Source of the DNA: JBHOQX01 sp042408595
GTDB taxonomy: Bacteria; Chloroflexota; Chloroflexia; Chloroflexales; Roseiflexaceae
Length of the DNA stretch: 64,000 bases
Reading direction: 5' to 3'
Assembly: GCA_042408595.1 (NCBI GenBank)
Contig: JBHOQX010000100.1
Location: forward strand, 170,330 to 234,329
The notes beneath the pieces are model-generated. The model ran no database searches. It worked only from the letters and a program-made list of their open reading frames with translations, and had not been told where the DNA came from. Positions 1 to 8,231 of this stretch are shown one piece after another. Each line of letters starts with the position of its first letter. Within the stretch, counting starts at the first letter, position 1. The position numbers and the translations under genes are program-made.

Positions 1-97
1 CTCCAGTCTCAGCTTGCAAGAGGCGGGCGCTCGCGCTAGTATAGCGGCGTCCGGGCCGCCGCACAAGCGCGTGCCGGCCGCGCGACAGGAGGGTGCG

Positions 98-781
98 ATG
101 ACCCTTGCCATCCGCTCGGCCGTCGCCTGCCCCGATCCGGCGGCCTGGCCCATCCAGCGCCAGGGCGTCAACGAATGCGGCTGTGTCGCGGCGGCAAACG
201 CGCTGAATCTGCTCGCCGGGCGGCTCGTCTATGCGAAGGACGACCTGGTGCGCGAGGCCGGCGTCTTCTTCCAGCGGCGGCTCGGCGGCACGCCCAGCCC
301 GGTGACCGGCTGGCTGCTGCGGCGGCACGGCGCGGGCACGCACTTCGGCAACCTGCGCGACACCGACGCTGACACGGTGCTACGCGACCTAATCGACCGC
401 GGCGCGCTGGTGATCGTCGAGATCGGCGAGAACCGCTTGGGGCCGTTCACGATCTATGGCCGGCATGCGATCCTGCTCGTCGGCTATGCGGCGGGGGCAG
501 ATGGCACGACGGCGGAGTACTATTTCGTCGACTCGGCATGGCCGGACGAACCCGGACGACGGGCGCTCGGCAACCGGACGAGCGGCCGCGCGGAGTTCGC
601 GGCCCAGTTCACCACCGGCATCTATTTCCCGGTCTTCCGCAACCAGGCGGAGCACGACGCATGGTATTGGGTGAGCATGCGGGTGCGCCGCGGCCCGCCG
701 CTGCTCGGCGCGCTGGTCGCGGCAGCGTTCAGCGGTTCGCGCGATATCTGGGTCGGTGTGGGAAAGCAAAAGGTCCCGTAG
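98..781 (+). CDS. C39-like papain-fold cysteine peptidase homologue
   Basis: A 227-aa protein. The start at 98 is chosen because an AGGAGG box lies just upstream; the frame is open from position 14. A QGVNECGC motif near residue 25 supplies a candidate nucleophilic Cys, a YGRHAILLVGY segment near residue 125 a candidate His, and FVDSAW near residue 150 a candidate Asp, in the Cys-His-Asp order of papain-fold C39-like proteins. C39 peptidases usually cleave double-glycine leaders, but no bacteriocin precursor or ABC transporter is next to it and I see no signal peptide. It could be a cytoplasmic peptidase or an inactive C39-like domain. The fold call is fairly safe; the substrate is unknown. 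Confidence 0.6.
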   Translation: MTLAIRSAVACPDPAAWPIQRQGVNECGCVAAANALNLLAGRLVYAKDDLVREAGVFFQRRLGGTPSPVTGWLLRRHGAGTHFGNLRDTDADTVLRDLIDRGALVIVEIGENRLGPFTIYGRHAILLVGYAAGADGTTAEYYFVDSAWPDEPGRRALGNRTSGRAEFAAQFTTGIYFPVFRNQAEHDAWYWVSMRVRRGPPLLGALVAAAFSGSRDIWVGVGKQKVP

Positions 782-829
782 CCGGCGATGCTCGTCCGGC
801 GACGGGGCCTCGTCAGGCAGGCTGTCCCG

Positions 830-1288
830 CTAGGGAACCGTCAGCGTCCCCTTCATGCCCGCGGCGTAGTGGCCGGGGTAGGTGCAGAGGTACGTGTAGG
901 TGCCAGGCGCAAGGCCCGAGAAGGTGACCGACTCGGAGGCGCCGCCAGCCAGCATCTTGGTGTGCCCCCAGATCTGGGACTTATCGGCCGGAAGGTAGTC
1001 CGGCGGGCCAGCCGCGCTGCCCTCCTCATCCACCTTCGCCGCCACGTCATCGCCACCCTTTACCAGGACGAAGTTGTGCTGCTGGCTGGACGAATTGTTT
1101 TTGAACGTAACGGTAAAGTTGCCCGACGGTGCCGTGAGCGTCGCCTTGTCATAGGCTAGCGACTCACCCTGCGTGCCGATCTGAAGTCCGCCGCCGCCAC
1201 CGCCGCCGCCCCCGCCCCCGCAGGCCGCCAGCGCTAACACGCTGACCGCCGCCAGAACGACGAGCGTGAACCGCGACTTGAGATTCAT
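830..1288 (-). CDS. Auracyanin-type blue copper lipoprotein
   Basis: A 152-aa cupredoxin. Residues 1-22 form a lipoprotein signal ending in LAAC, so Cys23 is the likely lipidated residue. Eleven consecutive glycines (24-34) follow as a flexible tether. The copper-binding fold has candidate ligands His71 (in QQHN), Cys135, His140 (in PGH) and Met145 (in AGMKG). The HNFVLVKGGDDVAA stretch and the C-terminal CTYPGHYAAGMKGTLTV block closely resemble Chloroflexus and Roseiflexus auracyanins, which carry electrons on the periplasmic side between alternative complex III and PufC of the reaction centre. It fits the phototrophic lifestyle shown by the puf genes about 50 kb away. The only alternative is a generic small cupredoxin; the family match favours auracyanin. 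Confidence 0.88.
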   Translation of the reverse strand: MNLKSRFTLVVLAAVSVLALAACGGGGGGGGGGGLQIGTQGESLAYDKATLTAPSGNFTVTFKNNSSSQQHNFVLVKGGDDVAAKVDEEGSAAGPPDYLPADKSQIWGHTKMLAGGASESVTFSGLAPGTYTYLCTYPGHYAAGMKGTLTVP

Positions 1289-1329
1289 CGGACGGGTTCC
1301 TTTCTACTTCCAACAAAGGCTCTCTGTAG

Positions 1330-1358
1330 ATTTTATCACAAAGGCAGGTCCGGGTCAA
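1330..1358 (-). promoter_or_regulatory. Promoter of the auracyanin gene
   Basis: On the minus strand a -35 TTGACC (1353-1358) and a -10 TAAAAT (1330-1335) are separated by 17 bp. Transcription would start near 1323, about 35 nt before the start codon. The -35 overlaps the stop codon of the upstream ketopantoate reductase gene, so the copper protein probably has its own promoter rather than relying on readthrough. No 11-bp repeat array like those at puf and bchF is evident here. Confidence 0.5.
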
Positions 1359-2341
1359 CCTGCCGCCTTCGGAGGCTGCTGCTCGAGCAGCTTAACAGCG
1401 GCATAGACCGTGTCCAGGTGCGGTGTCGCGACGCCGACCATCTGGCCGAGTTCAATCACCGCGCCGACCAGCGCATCGATTTCGGTCGCTCTCCCTGCCT
1501 CAATATCCTGTAACATCGACGTTTTGTGCGCACCGACGGTTTCAGCCGCGCGGATGCGCTGCTCGATCGTGATACCAAAGGTGACCCCGAGCCGCTCAGC
1601 GATCGCCTGGGCCTCGGCCATCATCGCAGCGGCGAGCGCCCGCGTCGGCGGGTAGGCGACGATCCGGTCGAGCGTGGCCCGCGTCAGCGCGCTGATCGGG
1701 TTGAACGCCAGATTGCCCCAGAGTTTGACCCAGATCTCATCGCGGATGTTGGCCCGCACCGGCGCCTTCAGCCCGGCGCGAATAAACGCAGCCGCCAGCG
1801 CCTGGATCCGCTCGGTCCGCGCGCCGTCCGGCTCGCCGAGTGTGAAGCGGTTGCCCTCGATATGGCGCACCACGCCCGGCGCCCCCAACTCCGCCGCGGG
1901 ATAGACTACGCAGCCGATGACGCGATCGATCTCGATCGATGCGGCGATGACGCCATCCGGATCGACCGCCGCGATTCGGCGACCATCGAAGGGGCCACCG
2001 TGCCGGTAGAAGTACCACCACGGGATGCCGTTCTGCGCCGTGACGACCGCCGTCGCGGGGCCGTAGAGCGCCCGCATCCCCGACGCGACGGCGGCAAGTT
2101 GGTGGGCCTTCACCGCCGCGACGACCACATCGTGCGGGCCGGCGGCGGCCATGTCGTCTGTCGCCAGGGCCGGGCGCGCGATCTCACGGCGGCCATCCGG
2201 ATGGACAAGCGTCAAGCCATCGCGCCGGATAACAGCAAGGTTCGCGCCGCGCGCGATCAGGGTGACCTCTTCACCGGCGAGCGCGAGCCGCGCGCCGAGG
2301 TAGCCACCGATCGCGCCGGCGCCGACAATTGCGATACGCAT
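1355..2341 (-). CDS. panE: 2-dehydropantoate 2-reductase (ketopantoate reductase)
   Basis: A 328-aa protein that would reduce ketopantoate to pantoate with NADPH in pantothenate/CoA synthesis. The N-terminus starts MRIAIVGAGAIGGYLGARLA, a Rossmann dinucleotide-binding motif (GxGxxG) at residues 7-12. The C-terminal helical half contains EIWVKLWGNLAFNPISALT, typical of the ApbA/PanE catalytic domain, including the conserved Lys of that helix. Length is normal to slightly long (usual about 300). No other pantothenate gene is adjacent. ApbA/PanE-fold paralogues with other 2-oxoacid substrates are common, so the exact substrate is inferred. Confidence 0.78.
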   Translation of the reverse strand: MRIAIVGAGAIGGYLGARLALAGEEVTLIARGANLAVIRRDGLTLVHPDGRREIARPALATDDMAAAGPHDVVVAAVKAHQLAAVASGMRALYGPATAVVTAQNGIPWWYFYRHGGPFDGRRIAAVDPDGVIAASIEIDRVIGCVVYPAAELGAPGVVRHIEGNRFTLGEPDGARTERIQALAAAFIRAGLKAPVRANIRDEIWVKLWGNLAFNPISALTRATLDRIVAYPPTRALAAAMMAEAQAIAERLGVTFGITIEQRIRAAETVGAHKTSMLQDIEAGRATEIDALVGAVIELGQMVGVATPHLDTVYAAVKLLEQQPPKAAG

Positions 2342-2364
2342 CGGATTGCAGATTGCAACAACCC

Positions 2365-2450
2365 GGCTGAACCCCCTCCCCCCTTCCCCCTCCCAGCACG
2401 CGGAGAGGGGAGAGTCATCGGTATCAGGGGGCAGGGGGTGAGGGCGTGAA
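2365..2450. repeat. C/G-rich hairpin-type intergenic repeat
   Basis: Between panE and the acyl-CoA synthetase gene, C-rich blocks (CCCCCTCCCCCCTTCCCCCT) are followed by G-rich blocks (GGAGAGGGGAGAG and GGGGGCAGGGGGTGAGGGCG) that can fold back. Very similar C-run/G-run arrangements recur near 20190-20232 and 51118-51180. This looks like a dispersed intergenic hairpin repeat rather than a gene-specific terminator. Confidence 0.5.
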
Positions 2451-2519
2451 ATCTTCTCCTACAACCACCGAAAAATCTCTCAGGCCCGGCTGCAGTACGC
2501 CCGAAGAGCGGGCAAGAGG

Positions 2520-4046
2520 CTACCCGATGCCCAACGTCTTCGCCATCGTGATCCGCTGGAGCTTGCCGGTCGCGCCGCGCGGCAGCACCTCCAGGATATG
2601 GATGGCCCGCGGCACCTTGAACTCGGCAAGGTGCGCTGCGCAGAAGTCGCGCAGCTCGCGCTCGCTGGCCGGCGCGCGCAGCACAACGGCGGCGTGCACC
2701 TCCTCGCCCAGCGTCTTATGCGGCACGGCGAAGGCCAGCGCCTCGGCGACAGCCGGGTGGCGCAGCAGCACGTCGTCGATCTCCAGCGGCGAGATCTTCT
2801 CGCCGCCGCGGTTGATCAACTCCTTCAGCCGACCGGTGAGCCGCAGGTAGCCGTCCGCGTCGATCACGCCCTGGTCGCCGGTGCGGAACCAGCCGTTCAC
2901 GAACGCTGCGGCGTTGGCCTCCGGGTTGTTCTCGTAGCCATCGACCACATTCGGCCCACGCACCACCACCTCGCCCAGGCTGCCGGGCGGCAGCAGCGCG
3001 CCGGACTCGTCCATGATCGCCACATCCACGTCAAAACCGATCCCGACCGAGCCTGGCTTGCGGATGCCCGGCGGCAGCGGGTTCGAGGTCATCTGGTGCG
3101 TCGCTTCGGTCATGCCATAGGACTCGATCACTGGCGCGCGGAAGGTGGCCTCCATCCGCTCCATCACCACCGGCGGGAGCGAGGCACTGCTGGATCGAAT
3201 GAAGCGGAACGGGCGGGCGCGAATCAGGTCGTCGGGCGCATGCGATCCGCCGTGGCGCCGCCCGGCGCGCGCCAGCAGCAGTTGGTGCATCGTCGGCACC
3301 GCCGAGTACCACGTCGGGCGGAACTCCTCGACCCAGGCCCAGAAGCGCAGCGCGTCGAAGCCATCCGGGCAGACCAGCGATCCGCCCGCCGCCAGCGCCG
3401 ATAGCATCGAGGCGACGATGCCGTGGACATGGAACAGCGGCATGATGCAGAGCGACCGGTCATCCGGCCCGAGCCGCAGCGTCCGGCCGATGTTGGCGGC
3501 GGAGGCGGCCAGGTTGCGGTGCCGGATGGGGACGCGTTTCGGGCGGCTGGTGGTGCCGCTGGTATGGAGGATCAGCGCCACATCGTCCGGCCCAGCCGCT
3601 TCGACCGGGCGGGCGCGGGCCGCGCCGCGCGCCGTCTCGAAGGCGAGCGTGCCATCCGGCCGCGGCAGCGCGTCGATCAAGAGCATGTCGTCCCGGGCGG
3701 CGGCGCGGGCGGCATCGACCGTTCCGGGGAGCGCGATCAGCGCGCGGGCGCGGGTGTCGTCGTAGTAAAACGCGAACTCTTCGGCCGTGTACTTCGGGTT
3801 GAGCGGCGCGGCGGTCCCGCAGGTCGCCGCGGCGAGAAAGGCGAGGACCAGCTCCGGGCCGTTAGGCATAGCGATGGCGATCCGGTCGCCGCGGCCCAGC
3901 CCCAGGGCGTTCAGGCGCTCGGCCAGCGCCGCGACGCTCGCGCGCAGTTGGCGGTAGGTCAGCGGCGGGCGGCCTGGCGCCAGCAGTGCGGGGCGGTCAT
4001 CCTCGCCCGCGGCGAGCATGCCAAGCAGCGTCGGCTGTGTATTCAC
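2520..4046 (-). CDS. AMP-dependent acyl-CoA synthetase, oxalate-CoA ligase-like
   Basis: A 508-aa member of the ANL adenylating enzymes that would activate a carboxylate via an acyl-AMP to its CoA thioester. The P-loop-like motif LHTSGTTSRPKRVPI lies near residue 165, ESYGMTEATHQMTSNP near residue 305, and the hinge and C-terminal lysine region (GYLRLTGRLKELINRGGEKISP, then GATGKLQR) near 405 and 495. The AAPLNPKYTAEEFAFYYDDT segment and overall length resemble Pcs60/AAE3-type oxalyl-CoA synthetases. Substrate is not determined by sequence; another short or medium acid is possible. A strong extended -10 lies about 36 nt upstream of the start codon. Confidence 0.72.
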   Translation of the reverse strand: MNTQPTLLGMLAAGEDDRPALLAPGRPPLTYRQLRASVAALAERLNALGLGRGDRIAIAMPNGPELVLAFLAAATCGTAAPLNPKYTAEEFAFYYDDTRARALIALPGTVDAARAAARDDMLLIDALPRPDGTLAFETARGAARARPVEAAGPDDVALILHTSGTTSRPKRVPIRHRNLAASAANIGRTLRLGPDDRSLCIMPLFHVHGIVASMLSALAAGGSLVCPDGFDALRFWAWVEEFRPTWYSAVPTMHQLLLARAGRRHGGSHAPDDLIRARPFRFIRSSSASLPPVVMERMEATFRAPVIESYGMTEATHQMTSNPLPPGIRKPGSVGIGFDVDVAIMDESGALLPPGSLGEVVVRGPNVVDGYENNPEANAAAFVNGWFRTGDQGVIDADGYLRLTGRLKELINRGGEKISPLEIDDVLLRHPAVAEALAFAVPHKTLGEEVHAAVVLRAPASERELRDFCAAHLAEFKVPRAIHILEVLPRGATGKLQRITMAKTLGIG

Positions 4047-4081
4047 GCGGCGCCTCCACAGTGGAGAGGTGGCTGCTTCCC

Positions 4082-4090
4082 ATTATACCA
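4082..4090 (-). promoter_or_regulatory. Extended -10 element of the acyl-CoA synthetase gene
   Basis: Minus strand TGGTATAAT: TATAAT at 4082-4087 preceded by TGG, an extended -10. Transcription would begin near 4076, 30 nt before the start codon. The same TGGTATAATCCC-type element is seen at 13901-13909 and 41271-41279, also upstream of minus-strand genes. No convincing -35 is seen. Confidence 0.45.
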
Positions 4091-4282
4091 GGGGTCAGGA
4101 GTCAGGGATCAGGGGCTAGGGGCTAGGGGCTGGGAGCCAGGAGGCAGACAGGCAGCACTCTGCACTCCGCACTCCGCACTTCGCTCTTTGCATGTTACAT
4201 GGTGCACCTTGCGCTCCGAACGTCGCGCTCCGCCCATGGTATGATACGCGCCGCCGATCCGCCACGCCGCAAGGAGGAAGCC

Positions 4283-5101
4283 ATGCTGCTCACCCGCCAC
4301 CAGACGCCTGCCGGGCCGCGCTGGGCCTGCGACGGCCGGCTGCTACCCGCCACGCTGCGCCTGAGCCTGCTGCTCGAACTGCCGGGCGACGCCATCGGCT
4401 CACTGCTGGCCGCGCTCCCCGTGGGCGATCCGGCCACGAGTCCGTTGCTCGCCCCGATCGAACCCGAGCAGGAGATCTGGGCCAGCGGCGTGACCTATCT
4501 GCGCAGCCGCGATGCCCGCCGCGCCGAATCAACCGTGGCAGACGTCTATGAGCGCGTCTATGACGCCGAACGGCCGGAGCTTTTCCTGAAGGCCATCGGC
4601 TGGCGCGTCGTCGGCCCCGACGCGCCCGTGCGCATCCGCCGCGACAGCGCGTGGGACGTGCCGGAGCCGGAGTTGACGCTGGTGCTCAACCGGGCGCTCG
4701 AGATCGTCGGCTACACCGCCGGGAACGACATGTCCTCGCGCTCGATCGAGGGCGAGAATCCGCTCTACCTGCCGCAGGCGAAAATCTACGACGGCTCGTG
4801 CGCCCTCGGCCCCGGGATCGTCCTGGCAACGCCGGATACGCTACGCGCACTCCCGATCCGGCTCGTGATCGAGCGCGCCGGCGCGGTCGTCTTTCAGGGC
4901 GAGACCAGCACCGGCCAGATGAAACGGGCGCTCGAAGAACTCGCCGGCTTCCTGGGGCGCGAGCTGTCGTTTCCGCACGGCGTCTTGCTGATGACCGGCA
5001 CCGGCATCGTGCCGCCCGAGTCGTTCACGCTCGCGCCGGGCGACATCGTGCAGATCACCGTCGGCGAGCTGCACCTGAAGAACACCGTGGTGCGCGGATG
5101 A
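4283..5101 (+). CDS. Fumarylacetoacetate hydrolase (FAH) family protein
   Basis: A 272-aa protein; the start at 4283 follows AAGGAGGAAG. FAH-family enzymes are metal-dependent hydrolases, hydratases or decarboxylases of 2-oxoacids. The C-terminal domain shows the expected acidic metal-binding region (PEPELTLVLN near residue 128), then GYTAGNDMSSRSIEGENPLY and QAKIYDGSCALGPGI, and ends with MTGTGIVPPESFTLAPGD. This resembles the branch that includes sugar-acid dehydratases such as 2-keto-3-deoxy-pentonate dehydratase more than true fumarylacetoacetase, but I cannot settle the substrate. It stands alone between two minus-strand genes. Confidence 0.7.
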   Translation: MLLTRHQTPAGPRWACDGRLLPATLRLSLLLELPGDAIGSLLAALPVGDPATSPLLAPIEPEQEIWASGVTYLRSRDARRAESTVADVYERVYDAERPELFLKAIGWRVVGPDAPVRIRRDSAWDVPEPELTLVLNRALEIVGYTAGNDMSSRSIEGENPLYLPQAKIYDGSCALGPGIVLATPDTLRALPIRLVIERAGAVVFQGETSTGQMKRALEELAGFLGRELSFPHGVLLMTGTGIVPPESFTLAPGDIVQITVGELHLKNTVVRG

Positions 5102-5135
5102 TCAAGCGCGGCGGCGCCATGAGCCCGGCCCGGCG

Positions 5136-6119
5136 CTATAGCCGGTAGCCGTGCGGATGGCGGCTATGCCATTCCCAGGCGCTGGCGACGATCTGCTCCA
5201 GCTGGGGGTAGCGTGGCTGCCAACCGAGCTCGGCGCGGATCTTCTCCGATGACGCGATCAGGATCGCCGGGTCGCCGGGGCGGCGCGGGCCGAACGTGTA
5301 CGGGATGTCACGTCCAGTCACCCGCTTTGCCGTTTCGATCAGCTCCAGAATCGTGAACCCGTTGCCGTTGCCCAGGTTGTAGGTGGCCGTGCCGAGCCGG
5401 TCGAGCGCCTCCATCGCCAGGATATGCGCCTGCGCCAGATCGACGACGTGGATGTAGTCGCGGACACAGGTGCCGTCCCGGGTCGGGTAATCGTTGCCGA
5501 AGACCGTGAGCTGCTCGCGCTGTCCGAGCGCCACCTGCATGATGATCGGGATGATGTGGTACTCCGGGTCGTGGTCTTCGCCGCGGTCGGGGGTGTCGCC
5601 GGCGGCGTTGAAGTAGCGCAGGCAGGCATATTTGAGGCCGTAGATCCGGTGGAACCAGTAGAGCGTGCGCTCCAGGAAATACTTGGATTCGCCGTAGGGC
5701 GAGCCGGGCACGATCCGCTCATCCGGCTCGATCGGGATCTTCGCCGGATCGTCGAACAGATTGGCGGTCGAGGAGAGGATGAAGCGCCCGACGCCGTGCG
5801 CGACGGCCTGCTCCAGCAGGTTCGCCCCGGCGACGAGATTGTCGCGCAGGTACTTGAGTGGCTGCTCCATGCTTTCGCCGACCAGCGTGAACGATGCGAA
5901 ATGCATGATCCCGTCGATGCCGCGGTGCTCGGCAAAGAGCCGCGCCACAGCATCGGCGTCGCGCAGATCGCCCTCGACAAACGCCGCCTCCGGCGGCACG
6001 GCCGCGCGGTGGCCCTGGTACAGGTTGTCGAACACAACGACCTCGTGGCCGGCGCGCAGCAACTCGGCGCTAGCGATGCTGCCGATGTAGCCGGCGCCGC
6101 CGGTGACCAGTATCTTCAA
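5136..6119 (-). CDS. galE: UDP-glucose 4-epimerase
   Basis: A 327-aa extended short-chain dehydrogenase that interconverts UDP-glucose and UDP-galactose using bound NAD. I choose a TTG start at 6119 because GGAGG lies 6 nt upstream and translation then begins directly at KILVTGGAGYIGS; an ATG 16 codons further upstream has no such support. The Ser-Tyr-Lys triad is visible as SSTANLF (Ser) and YGESKYFLE (Tyr-x3-Lys), with FNAAGDTPDRGEDH and CVRDYIHVVDLAQAH typical of GalE. The glycine-rich start and the domain order are complete. It likely supplies sugar nucleotides for envelope polysaccharide; two glycosyltransferase genes lie far downstream. Confidence 0.88.
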   Translation of the reverse strand: MKILVTGGAGYIGSIASAELLRAGHEVVVFDNLYQGHRAAVPPEAAFVEGDLRDADAVARLFAEHRGIDGIMHFASFTLVGESMEQPLKYLRDNLVAGANLLEQAVAHGVGRFILSSTANLFDDPAKIPIEPDERIVPGSPYGESKYFLERTLYWFHRIYGLKYACLRYFNAAGDTPDRGEDHDPEYHIIPIIMQVALGQREQLTVFGNDYPTRDGTCVRDYIHVVDLAQAHILAMEALDRLGTATYNLGNGNGFTILELIETAKRVTGRDIPYTFGPRRPGDPAILIASSEKIRAELGWQPRYPQLEQIVASAWEWHSRHPHGYRL

Positions 6120-6314
6120 GACCTGCCTCCCTGGTAGCTTGTCGCGAACCCGCGCCCAGGATAGCACACCCGCCTAACCGGCGGATGACAGCCGCCTTCA
6201 CGTTTTTCATACAATTGACACGTCGTCCGACACAAAATAGTATATACTACGTTAGTACCGCACCCGTCGTGGAAGGCCAGCCTGGCCGTACGGCACGAAC
6301 ATCCCAGGAGCGCT

Positions 6315-8177
6315 ATGTCTCGCCGATCTCGCCGCGCTGCGCCGCGCCTTGCCCGGCTTGCCGCTGCCTGTCTGGCCGCCGCCTCATGCGGCCTGGCGCT
6401 GTGGAGCCAGCCGCCGACCCATGCGGCCAGTGTCCCGCCGCTCGAAGTCGATGCCGCACGCGACCGCCACCCGATCAGCCCCGATATCTACGGCATGAAT
6501 CAGGGCGCCGACCCGGCGCTGGTGCGCGAGCTGCGCGTGCCGGTGTTGCGCTCCGGCGGCACAGCCGCCAACCGGTACAACTGGCAGGTCGATTCCGGCA
6601 ACACCGGCGCGGACGGCTACTTCACCGGCGGCAACGGCAACGCCAGCCCCACCCGAGGGGCTGCAGCCGATGCATTCGTGCGTGCGAATCGGGCGAACGG
6701 CGCGAAGAGCATCCTGACCATTCCGATCATCGGCTACATCAACAACGATAGCCGATGGAACTGCTCGTATCCCCGCTCGCAATATCCGAACCAGTCCGCC
6801 TACAACGGGTACGGCTGCGGCAACGGGCGCGATGCCGCCGGCAACTATATCTTCCTGTCGGAGCCGCCCGGCAGCAGCCGCGCCGTGGACGCGGCGTTCA
6901 TGCGCGGATGGGTCGAGCATCTGGTCCAGACGCACGGCCCGGCGGCACAGGGCGGCGTGGCGATCTACCAGATGGGCCACGAACCGAGCAAGTGGGACGA
7001 ACAGCACTACGATGTTCATCCCGGCCGTGTCGGCTACGACGAACTGGTCAATCTGACCACACCGTACGCCGCGATGGTCAAGGCCGCCGATCCCGGTGCG
7101 CAGGTGCTCGGCCCAAGCGACTATGGCTGGGCGGCGTTCATCGGCGAGGGCACGTCGCAGGATGACAGGTTCATTCACGGCATGGGCTTCGCCGAGTACT
7201 ACCTGCAGCAGATGCGCGCGGCTGAAGCACGGGATGGCACGCGGCTGCTCGACTACTTCGACGAGCACTACTATCCAACGCCGGACGACAGCGATACCTT
7301 CAACAACTATGGCTGCCTGGCGTTCTGCCCGGCGGGCAACGCCGAGACGCAGCGCAACCGCCTGCGCTCGACCGCCTCGCTGTGGGACCCGAGGTATGTC
7401 GAGCAGAACACAATCGGCCGCTCGCTGGCCAAGGACGCGACGTACAGCCGGGTCGATCCAGGCGACACCCCCGGTTCGATTCGCCTTATCCCGCGCTTCA
7501 AGAAGTGGGTCGCCCAGCGCTACCCGGGCACGAAAATCGCGCTGACCGAATACAACTGGGGCGCGCTGGACCACATCAACGGCGCGCTGGCGCAGGCCGA
7601 CGTGCTCGGCATCTTCGGGCGCGAGGGGCTGGACCTGGCGACCCTTGCCGGCCCGCCGGCCGCGAACCAGCCAGGGGCCTTCGCCTTCCGTATGTACCGC
7701 AACTACGACGGGCGCGGCGGCAGCTTCGGCGACATCAGTTTCTCTGCCTCCAGCCAGGGCTATCCGTACAACGTCGCCTCGGACCGGCTGGCGATCTTCG
7801 CGGCGCAGCGCAGCAGCGACGGCGCGACGACGCTTATGATCATCAACAAGCAGGCCGCTGGCGACCTGAGCCCACCGGTGAAGCTGCTCAATGTACCGAA
7901 CACGGGGACTGCCGAAGTCTGGCGCTACAGCCCGGCGAATCTCGGCCAGATCGTCCCGGTGACCGGCGCGCTGGATATCTCCAGCGGCAACGTCCAACTG
8001 ACCTACCCAGCCTCTTCGATCACTCTGGTCGTCATCCCGGCCAGGGCGGGCGCCGGCGCGCCATGCCAGAACGCACCGGCGGCGCCGCCGGCGCTCGCGG
8101 CTGCTCCGGCTGGCTTGATCCCGCGGGCTTACCTGCCGGTCGCGGTCAATGGCGTATCCAGCAGCAGGTGCAGTTAG
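6315..8177 (+). CDS. Secreted glycoside hydrolase, GH44-like
   Basis: A 620-aa exported protein. Residues 1-38 form a signal peptide (RRSRR, hydrophobic stretch, THAAS). The TIM-barrel part follows GH44 endoglucanase/xyloglucanase layout: an N-terminal block with PISPDIYGMN and LRSGGTAANRYNW, a candidate acid/base Glu223 in YQMGHEPSKW, and a candidate nucleophile Glu412 in ALTEYNWGALDHING. A beta-sandwich-like C-terminal domain (about 480-585) follows, then a Pro/Ala-rich tail. In most clan GH-A enzymes the acid/base Glu follows Asn; here it follows His. It would act outside the cell on beta-glucans or a related polysaccharide; specificity is inferred only. Confidence 0.75.
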   Translation: MSRRSRRAAPRLARLAAACLAAASCGLALWSQPPTHAASVPPLEVDAARDRHPISPDIYGMNQGADPALVRELRVPVLRSGGTAANRYNWQVDSGNTGADGYFTGGNGNASPTRGAAADAFVRANRANGAKSILTIPIIGYINNDSRWNCSYPRSQYPNQSAYNGYGCGNGRDAAGNYIFLSEPPGSSRAVDAAFMRGWVEHLVQTHGPAAQGGVAIYQMGHEPSKWDEQHYDVHPGRVGYDELVNLTTPYAAMVKAADPGAQVLGPSDYGWAAFIGEGTSQDDRFIHGMGFAEYYLQQMRAAEARDGTRLLDYFDEHYYPTPDDSDTFNNYGCLAFCPAGNAETQRNRLRSTASLWDPRYVEQNTIGRSLAKDATYSRVDPGDTPGSIRLIPRFKKWVAQRYPGTKIALTEYNWGALDHINGALAQADVLGIFGREGLDLATLAGPPAANQPGAFAFRMYRNYDGRGGSFGDISFSASSQGYPYNVASDRLAIFAAQRSSDGATTLMIINKQAAGDLSPPVKLLNVPNTGTAEVWRYSPANLGQIVPVTGALDISSGNVQLTYPASSITLVVIPARAGAGAPCQNAPAAPPALAAAPAGLIPRAYLPVAVNGVSSSRCS

Positions 8178-8231
8178 TTTCTGATGGCAGAACTTACGGA
8201 GAACAGGCAGACAAGCGCCCATCCGCCATCC

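Noticed and set aside
7470..7485. GGTTCGATTCG resembling a tRNA T-loop
   Set aside because: It lies inside the GH44-like gene and no cloverleaf can be formed around it.
6384..8222. 612-codon minus-strand frame across the GH44-like gene
   Set aside because: Sequence is Arg/Val/Ala-rich with no motif, exactly antisense to a signal-peptide-bearing, motif-complete gene; typical high-G+C shadow.
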